64,000 bases of DNA, from assembly GCF_003934165.1 (NCBI RefSeq), contig NZ_RKST01000001.1, forward strand, positions 558,001 to 622,000. The letters run 5' to 3'. A program made the position numbers and the translations under genes. Below the pieces are notes generated by a model. The model saw only the letters and a list, made by a program, of their open reading frames with translations, did not search any database and was not told where the DNA came from. Below are positions 47,865 to 56,720 of this stretch, in pieces. Position 1 is the first letter of the stretch. The number at the start of each line of letters is the position of its first letter. The DNA is from Borborobacter arsenicus. GTDB lineage: Bacteria > Pseudomonadota > Alphaproteobacteria > Rhizobiales > Rhizobiaceae.

Positions 47865-47902
47865 TATTGTGGTTTTGCGAAAAGGCTAGCACAGTTTATT
47901 TT

Positions 47903-47918
47903 TTTATCAATTGGTCAA
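47903..47918. promoter_or_regulatory. Candidate RutR operator upstream of preT
   Basis: TTTATCAATTGGTCAA agrees with TTGACCANNTGGTCAA at 12 of 14 defined positions; the TGGTCAA half is exact. It lies 39-54 bp before the preT start, where it could block the promoter. Confidence 0.65.
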
Positions 47919-47948
47919 TTTTCAAGGTAAGAGCTTGAAATAACGAGC

Positions 47949-47977
47949 TAAAACATGATTGATACTATCATGTTTTA
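47949..47977. repeat. 11-bp-arm palindrome upstream of preT
   Basis: TAAAACATGAT and ATCATGTTTTA are perfect inverted arms around a 7-bp loop. It lies 31 bp beyond the candidate RutR site, between preT and a small secreted protein gene, both on the minus strand. It may be a terminator-like hairpin, an operator or a dispersed repeat. Confidence 0.6.
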
Positions 47978-48083
47978 AGGATGGAGGGCGATTGAAGGGT
48001 TGGGCCGCTGCAGGATAAAGGTTCCTCGCCCGCCAAGTGAGAAAGAACCCAAATTCTGACGAACCGCAGGCCGGAAAGGTCGG

Positions 48084-48347
48084 TTACCGCCTTACGCCGC
48101 CGGGCTGCATGATCGGCACTTCCAGCCGTGGCGGCTGGGTAATCGGGCGGTCCAGTTCCCGGTAAATCTGCTGCTGCTGTTGATATTCGCGCCGCTTCTG
48201 CATGGCTTCCAGAGCCTGCAAATCCTCCGGCCGCGCACGGTTCTTGATCTGGCGCTCGGTAGGAGGGTCGTTGTCGGCGGCAGAAGCAGGCGCGGCAAGA
48301 ACCAGCATCGCCATCGCAGCCATTGTCAGAAAAGCCAGTCGCATCAT
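48084..48347 (-). CDS. Small secreted protein of unknown function
   Basis: An 87-aa protein with a signal peptide (MMRLAFLTMAAMAMLVLAAPASAAD) and a Gln/Arg/Pro-rich mature part (REYQQQQQIYREL). I do not recognise a family. ATG 48347 has ACAGGAC upstream; a second ATG follows at 48344. It lies 91 bp downstream of the flavoprotein gene and could be the last gene of that transcription unit. Confidence 0.6.
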   Translation of the reverse strand: MMRLAFLTMAAMAMLVLAAPASAADNDPPTERQIKNRARPEDLQALEAMQKRREYQQQQQIYRELDRPITQPPRLEVPIMQPGGVRR

Positions 48348-48437
48348 CGTCCTGTCCAGGCACGGCAAATTCGCCCATACCGCCTGTCGAAATAGATAGT
48401 GCGTCTTTGGCCCTGCACCAACATGGAGTGGACGATT

Positions 48438-50864
48438 TCACCCTCGCAAGCGCCGCTGGTCGGCGTCGAACAGCGGCACCTTCTGCAGGCGCGCCTTGTA
48501 TTTCCTGCCGATAAGCTCGATCTCGAAGGCTCCAGCCACGTCGGCAACCTCCTTCGGCACATAGCCGATGGCAACCGAACAGCCGGAATGATGGGCGTAG
48601 CCGCCCGAGGTCACCCAACCCCGGACCTCGCTTTCGAACCAGATCGGCTCGTCGCCGATCACATCGGCATCGTCCGTATCGACGACGAAGGCACATAGCC
48701 TGAGCTTGCCGTCCTGCTCCCGTTCGGCCAGCGCCGCTTGCTTTCCGATGAAATCGGCCTGCTTGCCATAGGCGACGAAGCGGTCGAGCCCGGCTTCGAG
48801 CGGCCCGTAGATCGGCCGGTATTCGCGCGCCCAGGAACCGTAGTTCTTCTCCAGCCGCAGCGAATTCAGCGCGCGGCTGCCGAACAGGCCGATGCCGAAC
48901 TCCTCACCGGCTTCAAGCAGCGTCTGGAACACATGGCGCTGATATTCCGGCGCCACCCAGATCTCGTAGCCAAGATCGCCGGTGTAGCTGACACGACCGA
49001 CGAGGCAGGAGGCCATGCCGATATCGAAACGCTTGATATCCATGAATTTGAAGGCTTCGCTCGATACATCGGCGCGGGTCACCTTCTGCAGGAGCCTTCG
49101 CGCATCCGGCCCGGCAATCGACAGACCGGTGAGTTTGAGGCCGAGCGCCTCGACCATGACCGAGCCGTCCTTCGGCAAATGCTGCTCGAACCAGCGCATG
49201 TGATAATGCTCGGCAATGCCGGAACCGGCAATGAACCAGCTGCCATCGCCGGGATTGGCGAGCGAGAAATCGCCTATCAGCCTGCCATCCTCCTTCAGCA
49301 TCGGCGCAAGCGTCATGCGGCCGGGCTTGGGCAGCTTGCAGGCAAGGATACGGTCGAGCCAGGCTTGCGCGCCCTCGCCCCTCACGCGGTATTTGGCAAA
49401 GCTCGAAATCTCCATCAGGCCGACGCGCTCGCGCACGGTGCGGACCTCCTCTGCGACATGGGGAAAATCGGTCGAGCGCCGCCAGGAAAACTCGTCCTTC
49501 ACGCCTTCAGGCGCAAACCACAGCGGCACTTCCAGCCCGTAGGCTGCGCCCCATTGCGCGCCCCTGGCCGAGAGCAAATCGTAGATCGGCGTGGTCTTGA
49601 GCGGCCGCCCGGCTGAAAGTTCCTCATTGGGGAAGCGGATGGAAAAGCGGCGCGAATAATTCTCGCGCACCCTGGCATTGGTATAGGCCATGGAGGCCCA
49701 ATCGCCATAGCGCGACACGTCCATGGCCCAGACGTCGGCGCCCGGATCGCCGTGAATCATCCAGTTGGCAAGCGCCAGCCCGACACCGCCGCCCTGGCTG
49801 AAGCCGGCCATGACGCCGCAGGCCGACCAGAAGCCCGGCAGGCCGCGCACCGGCCCGACCAACGGGTTGCCGTCCGGCGCGAAGGTGAAGGGGCCGTTGA
49901 TGATCTGCTTGATGCCGACATTCTGGAAGGCCGGGAAATGGCGGAAGCCGACCTCCAGCGAAGGCGCGATGCGGTCGATGTCGGGTTCCAGCAATTCGTG
50001 GCCGAAGCTCCAGGGCGTGGAAAATTCCGACCACGGCTTGCAGGCCTTCTCATAGGTACCCATCAGCATGCCGCCGCGCTCCTGGCGCAGATAGAGCTCG
50101 CCGTCGAAATCGATGGCATGGATGATCTCGGTGCCGGTCTTTTTGTTCCATTCGGCGACTTCCGGCATGTCCTCGGTGATCAGATACATGTGTTCCATGG
50201 CCAGAACCGGCAGTTCGAGCCCGACCATGCGGCCGACCTCGCGCGCCCACAAGCCACCGGCATTGACCACATGCTCGGCGACGATCTCGCCCTTGTTGGT
50301 GATGACCCGCCACAGCCCGTCCTCGCGCCGCACGATGTCCTCGACCTTCGTGAAACGCTCGACCTCGGCGCCCAGCACCCGCGCGGCCTTGGCATAGGCA
50401 TGGGTGACGCCGGAGGGGTCGAGATGGCCGTCGACCACAGTGCGTACGGCACCGACGAACTCATTGGGATCGATGAGCGGCATCAATTCGCCGGCCTCGC
50501 GCGGCGAGATTTCCTCAAGCTCGATGCCGAGATAGCGGCCCTTGGCGACCATGCCGCGCAGCCAGTCGAGACGCGCCTGCGTCGCCGCCAGCATGACGCC
50601 GCCGGTAAGGTGCACGCCTGTCGCCTGGCCGGACAGTTCCTCGATCTCCTTGTAGAGGCTGATCGTGTATTTCTGCAGCTTGGCGACATTGGGGTCGCCA
50701 TTGACGGTGTGCATGCCGCCGGCCGCATGCCAGGTGGAGCCGGAAGTGAGCTCATCGCGCTCGACCAGCACGACATCGGTCCAGCCATGCCTGGCCAGGT
50801 GGAACAGTACCGAACAGCCGACGACACCACCACCGATGATCACGACCCTTGCATGCGACTTCAT
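48438..50864 (-). CDS. Dimethylglycine/sarcosine dehydrogenase-like flavoprotein with folate-binding half
   Basis: An 808-aa two-part enzyme. Residues about 1-400 are a DAO-type FAD oxidoreductase (VVIIGGGVVGCSVLFHLA at 8-25; SGSTWHAAGGMH with the flavin-attachment-region His). About 425-805 are the aminomethyltransferase (GcvT-like) folate domain and its C-terminal barrel. Relatives oxidise N-methyl groups of dimethylglycine or sarcosine and pass the methylene to THF. Here it lies downstream of an MttB-family gene, so it probably completes demethylation of an N-methylated substrate. Substrate unknown. Confidence 0.9.
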   Translation of the reverse strand: MKSHARVVIIGGGVVGCSVLFHLARHGWTDVVLVERDELTSGSTWHAAGGMHTVNGDPNVAKLQKYTISLYKEIEELSGQATGVHLTGGVMLAATQARLDWLRGMVAKGRYLGIELEEISPREAGELMPLIDPNEFVGAVRTVVDGHLDPSGVTHAYAKAARVLGAEVERFTKVEDIVRREDGLWRVITNKGEIVAEHVVNAGGLWAREVGRMVGLELPVLAMEHMYLITEDMPEVAEWNKKTGTEIIHAIDFDGELYLRQERGGMLMGTYEKACKPWSEFSTPWSFGHELLEPDIDRIAPSLEVGFRHFPAFQNVGIKQIINGPFTFAPDGNPLVGPVRGLPGFWSACGVMAGFSQGGGVGLALANWMIHGDPGADVWAMDVSRYGDWASMAYTNARVRENYSRRFSIRFPNEELSAGRPLKTTPIYDLLSARGAQWGAAYGLEVPLWFAPEGVKDEFSWRRSTDFPHVAEEVRTVRERVGLMEISSFAKYRVRGEGAQAWLDRILACKLPKPGRMTLAPMLKEDGRLIGDFSLANPGDGSWFIAGSGIAEHYHMRWFEQHLPKDGSVMVEALGLKLTGLSIAGPDARRLLQKVTRADVSSEAFKFMDIKRFDIGMASCLVGRVSYTGDLGYEIWVAPEYQRHVFQTLLEAGEEFGIGLFGSRALNSLRLEKNYGSWAREYRPIYGPLEAGLDRFVAYGKQADFIGKQAALAEREQDGKLRLCAFVVDTDDADVIGDEPIWFESEVRGWVTSGGYAHHSGCSVAIGYVPKEVADVAGAFEIELIGRKYKARLQKVPLFDADQRRLRG

Positions 50865-50948
50865 GGGATTTCCCGTTGTTTCAATGGGTTGGATGGATTT
50901 ACGGAATCAGGATGGGAGGAAGGTGAATCGAATTCGGAGGTTGGCGCC

Positions 50949-51060
50949 GCCCCTCATCCGCCTGCCGGCACCTTCTCCCCGCAAGCGGGGAGAAGAAACA
51001 AGCGACACCCGCAGCGCCCCCTCTCCCCGTTTACGGGGAGAGGGTAAGGGTGAGGGGCAG
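50949..51060. repeat. RIME-like intergenic palindromic element
   Basis: About 112 bp with outer inverted arms (GCCCCTCATC.../...GGTGAGGGGC) and two strong inner palindromes: TTCTCCCCGC/GCGGGGAGAA (50973-50994) and CCCTCTCCCCGT/ACGGGGAGAGGG (51018-51044). This mosaic of two palindromes is the structure of rhizobial RIME elements. It ends 10 bp from the MttB-family stop, in the gap before the flavoprotein gene. Confidence 0.8.
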
Positions 51061-51070
51061 CACTGCCCTC

Positions 51071-52606
51071 TCATGGCTCCTCCACTCCGATTTCTTCTTT
51101 CCGCTTCGCCATATAGGCTTCGAGTTCCTCGCGGATCGCCGGGTCCATCGCCGGCTCGACATATTCCTCCAGCGCCCTCTTCCACAAAAGCGTGGCGCGC
51201 GCGGTGGCATCGAGGCCCCCGGCTTCCTGCCACGCCTCGTAATTCTGCCAGTTGGAGACCATCGGCTGGTAGAAGGCGCTTGCATAGCGCTCCAGCGTAT
51301 GCGGTTCGCCGAAGAAATGGCCGCCGGTCGGCACGCGCCCCAATGCATCGAGCGCCAATTCGCCGTCATCCACCTCGATCGGGCGCAGGAACTCCATCAT
51401 GTGCTGGATCATCTCCACGTCGAGGATGAGCTTTTCGTAAGAAGCGGTGAGCCCGCCCTCCTGCCAGCCGGCGGCGTGATAGACGAGATTGCCATGGCCC
51501 AGCACCGCGCCCCACAGCGCCATCATCGTCTCATAGGTGCCTTGCGCATCGGCAGCGTTGGAGGCACTGCCGGGGGTGGTGCGGTAGGGCAGATTGTAGC
51601 GGCGCGCGAGCTGGCCCGAGGCGATATTGGCCTTGGCGTTTTCCGGCGTGCCGAAGGCGGGCGCGCCCGAGCGCATATCCACATTGGAGGTGAAGGCGCC
51701 ATACATGACCGGCGCGCCGGGGTGCACCAGCTGGGTGAGCACGATGCCGAACAGCGCCTCGGCGTTCTGCTGCGCCAGCGCGCCGGCAAGCGTCACCGGG
51801 CTCATCGCTCCCATTAGCGTGAACGGCGTGACGGCGACGGACTGGCCATATTCGGCCATGGTCATCAGCCCTTCGGCCATCGCCTCGTCGAAGCGGCGCG
51901 GCGAGTTGACCGAGATGATGGTGGTGACGGCGGGATCGTCGCGCATCTGGTCGAGTGTTAGCCCCCGGCTGATCGCCATCATGGCGATGCCGTCCAGCGC
52001 CCTGCCCCGGCCGATGGCCGACAAATGGAAGCTCTTGTCGGTGAGCGTCAGATTGGCGAAATAAGTGTCGAGATGGCGCGAATTGGCCGGCATCTCGATC
52101 GGCGCACAGACCTGATTACCGATCATGTGGATGCAGTTGAAGTGCTGCGCCAGCCGCACCAGGTCGCAATAGTCGCGATAATTGCCGGCCCGCCTGCCGC
52201 GCTCCATGTCATGGACATTGGGCGGCCCGGCGACCAGCGTGAAATTGATCGTGTCGCCGCCCAGATGGATCGTGCGCTCCGGATTGCGCGGGGTCAGCCT
52301 GTAGGTGGATTGCGTGCTCTTCAGCGCCTCGGCGACGAGACCGCGATCGAGCCACACCGTCTGGCTGGCATGATCGACCTTGGCCCCGGCCTTTTCGAGC
52401 AGGGAAAGCCCGCGCACATTCATCAGTTCGATGCCGAAATTTTCCAGAATATGCATCGAGGCCTCATGGATGGCCTCGATCTGGTCTTCCGACAAAAGCG
52501 CCATCGGCGGATAGGGATTACGCACGCGCCGCAAAGGCAGTTGCGGAATGGCGGCAGCCTTGCTGCCAGCCCTGTCGGCACTGCGGCGGCGTCTCGGTTC
52601 GCTCAT
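51071..52606 (-). CDS. MttB-superfamily corrinoid methyltransferase (non-pyrrolysine)
   Basis: Trimethylamine-methyltransferase-superfamily protein of 511 aa. The frame has no internal TAG codon, so it is not the pyrrolysine enzyme; non-Pyl members act on quaternary amines such as glycine betaine, carnitine or proline betaine. The first 18 residues are basic and poorly conserved. MALLSEDQIEAIHEASMHIL and NYRDYCDLVRLAQHF are recognisable. No corrinoid protein or reactivator is in the window, so partners must be elsewhere. It ends 17 bp before the PrpD-like gene's strand neighbour start. Confidence 0.88.
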   Translation of the reverse strand: MSEPRRRRSADRAGSKAAAIPQLPLRRVRNPYPPMALLSEDQIEAIHEASMHILENFGIELMNVRGLSLLEKAGAKVDHASQTVWLDRGLVAEALKSTQSTYRLTPRNPERTIHLGGDTINFTLVAGPPNVHDMERGRRAGNYRDYCDLVRLAQHFNCIHMIGNQVCAPIEMPANSRHLDTYFANLTLTDKSFHLSAIGRGRALDGIAMMAISRGLTLDQMRDDPAVTTIISVNSPRRFDEAMAEGLMTMAEYGQSVAVTPFTLMGAMSPVTLAGALAQQNAEALFGIVLTQLVHPGAPVMYGAFTSNVDMRSGAPAFGTPENAKANIASGQLARRYNLPYRTTPGSASNAADAQGTYETMMALWGAVLGHGNLVYHAAGWQEGGLTASYEKLILDVEMIQHMMEFLRPIEVDDGELALDALGRVPTGGHFFGEPHTLERYASAFYQPMVSNWQNYEAWQEAGGLDATARATLLWKRALEEYVEPAMDPAIREELEAYMAKRKEEIGVEEP

Positions 52607-52622
52607 GGTCTTGCCCGTCCCT

Positions 52623-53942
52623 TCATGCGGCTGTCGTCAGTGCCTCGACCAGCGGCGCGAAGGACGGCGCGCGGTCGAGCTTCATCACCAGATCCTCGAT
52701 CTGCCGCGCCCTTGCCGTCACGCCACCGCTTTCCATCAGCGCATGGAATTTCGCGCTGATCTCGGCGTCGCTCAGTGGATTCTCCGCACTGCCGCGCGCG
52801 ACGGCGGGCTGCGAGCGGATGATCCGCCCGCCGGCAAGCCTGATCTCCACCTCGGCCCAGCGCTCGGCCGGAAACAGGGCGGAGTAGCGTTGGTCGTCGA
52901 TCAGCACCGTTGCATCTGCGATGCGCCTGATGTCGGGATCGCGCAACGCCGGCCCATCGATTTCTTCCGGGCCGACCCGGCCGCGTACTAGCAGGGCGGC
53001 GACGGGGAAAGGCAGGCTGTATTGGGCGGCATCGGTGGTTGACGGCGTAGCCGTCGCCAGCCGGCTCGCCTCCAGGAAAGTGCGCACGGTGACCGCCTCG
53101 ACCTCGCCATGGACGAACCCGTGGTCGCGTCGCAACTGGGCGGCCGCCTCCATGGCTGGCTGCGCCCAGCGGCAGACCGGATAGGCCTTGAAATATTGCT
53201 CCTCGATGCGCCATCTGGCGCCGAGATCAGACCAGTAATGGCCAACCGCTTCGCCTTCGACGGTGACGGCCGGCGCGCCGGTAAAGCCTTCGCGCGCCAG
53301 CATGACGGCCATCACGCCGACCATGGCGCCCCAACCGGAACCGTCCTTGATCATGGTCGGATGATCGATGCAGCGCATCATCTGGCTGCGCGGCCCGTTG
53401 AATTCGGCAATGCCCAGCGCCTCGCGCACAATCTTGTCCTCAAGGCCCAATATGCGCGCGCCGATGGCCGCGATGCCGAGCGCCACCCAGGCGCCTGAAG
53501 TGTGATATTCCGCAGCCGTGGCGTGAAGCGCGATGCCGGCGCGGATGGCTATCTCGTAGCCGAGGATCAGATGCGCCAGCGCCTCGCTGCCGCTGATGCC
53601 CTCGCCATCCCCGGCAAAGGCGATGAGCCCGGCAAAGGAGCCGCAGCCGGCATGCCCCTTGGTGAGCGGATGGCCGTCATGGGCGTCGAAACCGTCGATC
53701 GTGGTGGAATTGGCGAGCGCCGATCCGGCCGGGCTGGCGCGGCGTCCATCGAACAGGAACCGGCCGTCGGCACCGCCGAACTGGGCATGAGCGACAGACC
53801 TCGCGATGCGGCTTGAGGGCAGTTGCGAGCCGGCGGCGGCAACGCCGATCAGGTCGAGCAGGCAGCTTTTCGCCTGCTGCGCCACCTGCAGCGGGGCGGC
53901 GTCAAGCCGAAAATCCCGGATGAAGGAAAGCGCGTCGGACAT
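52623..53942 (-). CDS. MmgE/PrpD family protein
   Basis: Relative of 2-methylcitrate dehydratase and cis-aconitate decarboxylase, 439 aa from the ATG at 53942 (GAGGGAG in front; longer starts exist). Conserved DGFDAHDGHPLTKGHAGC, GYEIAIRAG and KAYPVCRWAQPAMEAA are typical. The family is broad (dehydratase, decarboxylase, isomerase) and no specific reaction can be assigned. Its neighbours on both sides suggest a role in breaking down the carbon skeleton after demethylation. Confidence 0.87.
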   Translation of the reverse strand: MSDALSFIRDFRLDAAPLQVAQQAKSCLLDLIGVAAAGSQLPSSRIARSVAHAQFGGADGRFLFDGRRASPAGSALANSTTIDGFDAHDGHPLTKGHAGCGSFAGLIAFAGDGEGISGSEALAHLILGYEIAIRAGIALHATAAEYHTSGAWVALGIAAIGARILGLEDKIVREALGIAEFNGPRSQMMRCIDHPTMIKDGSGWGAMVGVMAVMLAREGFTGAPAVTVEGEAVGHYWSDLGARWRIEEQYFKAYPVCRWAQPAMEAAAQLRRDHGFVHGEVEAVTVRTFLEASRLATATPSTTDAAQYSLPFPVAALLVRGRVGPEEIDGPALRDPDIRRIADATVLIDDQRYSALFPAERWAEVEIRLAGGRIIRSQPAVARGSAENPLSDAEISAKFHALMESGGVTARARQIEDLVMKLDRAPSFAPLVEALTTAA

Positions 53943-54137
53943 GATGACCATCTCCCTCGACACGTTGGGGGTTTAACCCGCACGTCGTCGCTGGTTGCAT
54001 CATTCCGGCAGGATGCGCGTCCGGCTGTCAGAAAACCGTCATCTGCGGACGGGATTTTAGTTCCAACGTCAGCACTTTCCGGCCAATACAGAAATCGCGA
54101 CATGATCTGCCGCTATTCCTAAAGTGAATATCAAAGC

Positions 54138-56705
54138 CTACCGCGGCTTCTTGCCAAACACCTTGATGTATTCGGCCTCGCCACCCTTGGCTAGCGCCTT
54201 GGCCTGGCGCACCCAGTCGTCACGCTCGATGCGGCCGCCGAAATTGAGATAGCCTTCGACCCAGGCGCGCTCCACCTTCTTCCAGCCGGCAATCTGGGCA
54301 TAGGTATAGATACCTAGCCCGTTGAGCAGCCGCTCGATCTTGGGGCCGACACCGGAAATGAGCTTGAGGTCATCCGGCTTGGCAGGACGTTCGATTGCAA
54401 TCGGACGGCCTTTCTCGGATGGCGGCACGACCGCGAGTGCGGATGTTGCCGATGCGGCAGTCTTCATCCGCCCCTTTGCGCCGATTGCAGCACGTACGGC
54501 TTCAGGCGATGGCGCCCTCTGCACCTTGCGCGGCGGCTTCACCGCACGAGCAGCCTTGGTCGCCTTGCGCGGCGCATCATCGGCCGGTGGCGCGGAGGCC
54601 GGATCGACCTCGTCCTTTTCTTCGAAGCTGATCACCGGCTCCATCTTTGCCAGCACGTCGTTGGCAAGCCAGCACAGGCTCTTGTGGCCGCCGCCGAGTT
54701 CCTTCAAAGGCGGCAATTTGGTCTCGCACAGATTGTCGGGAACCAGATGCTTGTAGCGGCAGCGCGTCTGGAACGGGCAGCCGCTCGGCGGGTTCATCGC
54801 CGAAGGAATGTCGCCCTCCAGCACGATGTGCTTCTTGACCACGCTGGTATCGGCAATCGGGATCGCCGATAGCAACGCCTCCGTATAGGGATGATAGGGC
54901 GGCGCGAAAATCTGGTCGGTCGTGCCCTGCTCGACGATATGGCCGAGATACATCACCACCACGCGGTCGGCGATGTAGCGCACCACCGACAGATCGTGGC
55001 TGATGAACAGCATCGTCGTCTTGTTCTTGCGCTGGATGTCCATCAAGAGTTCGGTGACCGCCGCCTGCACCGACACGTCGAGCGCCGAGACCGGCTCGTC
55101 GGCCACCACCACCCTGGCATTGCCGGCAAAGGCGCGCGCCACGCCGATGCGCTGCTTCTGGCCGCCGGACAATTGGCGTGGCATGCGCTCGGCAAAAGCG
55201 CGCGGCAGCTTCACCAGATCCAGCAATTCCAGCATGCGTTGCTTGCGCTCTGCCGCATTGTTGCCGACCTTGAACTTCTCCAGCGTGCGGATGATCTGCG
55301 AGCCTACGGAATGGCTCGGATTGAGCGTGTCGAACGGGTTCTGGAACACCATCTGGATCGAGGAGACGGTCTCCACGTCGCGATCCTCGACCGGGGTCGA
55401 CTCGATCTCGTGATTGGCGAGCGAAATCTTGCCCGCACTTGCCGTCTCCAGCCCGAGCAGCACCTTGGCGAGCGTGGACTTGCCGCAGCCGCTCTCACCG
55501 ACAATGGCCACCGTCTCGGATTCACGAGCCTCGAAGCTGATGCTCTCATTGGCCTTGACGACTCGCCCCTCGCCGCCGCCGAACACCTCATTGGCCGAGA
55601 CGCGGTAATATTTGCGCAAATCGTCGATCTTCAGCACCGGCTTGCCGGGAACGACCTGTTCCTTTCCGGTCTTGCTTCCTTCCGGCAAAGCGGCCCAATC
55701 GATCTCATCGAAGCGCACGCAGCGGCTATGATGGTTCTCATGCCCTTCAACCGCGATCATCGGAATTTCGGCGGCGTTGCACACGCCATCGACGAAATGG
55801 TGGCAGCGCGGACCGAAATTACAGCCGCGCGGGCGCTCATGCGGCAGCGGCAACTGGCCGGGAATGGCGATTAGCGGCCGCGAATTCTTGTCGGCACCCG
55901 GCAGCGGAATGGAGCGGAACAGCCCCTGCGTATAGGGGTGGCGCATGCGGTCGAACACATCCTTGACGCTGCCGGTCTCCACAGCCTCGCCCGAATACAT
56001 GACGGTGATGCGGTCGCAGGTCTCCAGGATCAGGCCGAGATTGTGCGACACGAAGATCATCGAGGTGCCGAATTCCTTGCCGAGCCCCTTGACCAGTTCC
56101 ACGATGCCGGCCTCGACCGTGACGTCGAGCGCCGTGGTCGGCTCGTCGAGCAGAAGCAGCGACGGCTTCGACAAAAGCGCCATGGCGATGACGATGCGCT
56201 GCTGCTGGCCGCCCGAAAGCTGGTGCGGATAGGATTTCATCATCCGCTCGGGGTCGGGCAGGCGCACGGCCTTCAGCATTTCCAGCGAGCGGTTGTAGGC
56301 CTCCTGCTTGGACACCTTGTCGTGGATGAGCGGCACTTCCATCAGCTGGCGACCGACCTTCATGGCCGGGTTGAGGCTAGCCATCGGCTCCTGGTAGATC
56401 ATGGCGATCTTGTTGCCGCGGATGGAGCGCAGTTCCTCCTCCGACATGTCGCCCATGTCCTTGCCCTGGAACTTGATACGGCCGCCGACAATCTTTCCGA
56501 CATTGGACAGGTCGCGCATGATGCCGAGCGAGACGGTGGACTTGCCGCAACCACTCTCGCCGACGATACCCATCGCCTCGCCGGGCATGACGGTGCAGGA
56601 AAAATCCATCACCGCCGGTATCTCGCCACGCCTGGTGAAGAAGGAGATGGAGAGGTTCTCGATCTCGATGATGGGATCGGCTGGTTTGCGAACGGTTTCG
56701 TTCAT
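54138..56705 (-). CDS. Fused dual oligopeptide-type ABC ATPase with C-terminal helix-hairpin-helix domain
   Basis: An 855-aa fusion of DppD- and DppF-type ATPases. Walker A GESGCGKST occurs at about 50-58 and again at about 401-409; each half has LSGGQ and an oligopeptide-type C-terminal Cys cluster (GCNFGPRCHHFVDGVC; GCPFQTRCRYK). An Ala/Pro/Lys-rich linker (about 690-770) leads to residues 776-855 (LKLISGVGPKIERLLNGLG, FGGRIERDDWVRQAKALA), a helix-hairpin-helix domain of the kind seen at the ends of rhizobial NuoE and L21. That tail is unexpected on a transporter ATPase. Confidence 0.88.
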   Translation of the reverse strand: MNETVRKPADPIIEIENLSISFFTRRGEIPAVMDFSCTVMPGEAMGIVGESGCGKSTVSLGIMRDLSNVGKIVGGRIKFQGKDMGDMSEEELRSIRGNKIAMIYQEPMASLNPAMKVGRQLMEVPLIHDKVSKQEAYNRSLEMLKAVRLPDPERMMKSYPHQLSGGQQQRIVIAMALLSKPSLLLLDEPTTALDVTVEAGIVELVKGLGKEFGTSMIFVSHNLGLILETCDRITVMYSGEAVETGSVKDVFDRMRHPYTQGLFRSIPLPGADKNSRPLIAIPGQLPLPHERPRGCNFGPRCHHFVDGVCNAAEIPMIAVEGHENHHSRCVRFDEIDWAALPEGSKTGKEQVVPGKPVLKIDDLRKYYRVSANEVFGGGEGRVVKANESISFEARESETVAIVGESGCGKSTLAKVLLGLETASAGKISLANHEIESTPVEDRDVETVSSIQMVFQNPFDTLNPSHSVGSQIIRTLEKFKVGNNAAERKQRMLELLDLVKLPRAFAERMPRQLSGGQKQRIGVARAFAGNARVVVADEPVSALDVSVQAAVTELLMDIQRKNKTTMLFISHDLSVVRYIADRVVVMYLGHIVEQGTTDQIFAPPYHPYTEALLSAIPIADTSVVKKHIVLEGDIPSAMNPPSGCPFQTRCRYKHLVPDNLCETKLPPLKELGGGHKSLCWLANDVLAKMEPVISFEEKDEVDPASAPPADDAPRKATKAARAVKPPRKVQRAPSPEAVRAAIGAKGRMKTAASATSALAVVPPSEKGRPIAIERPAKPDDLKLISGVGPKIERLLNGLGIYTYAQIAGWKKVERAWVEGYLNFGGRIERDDWVRQAKALAKGGEAEYIKVFGKKPR

Positions 56706-56720
56706 GGCTGGCTCCTCATC

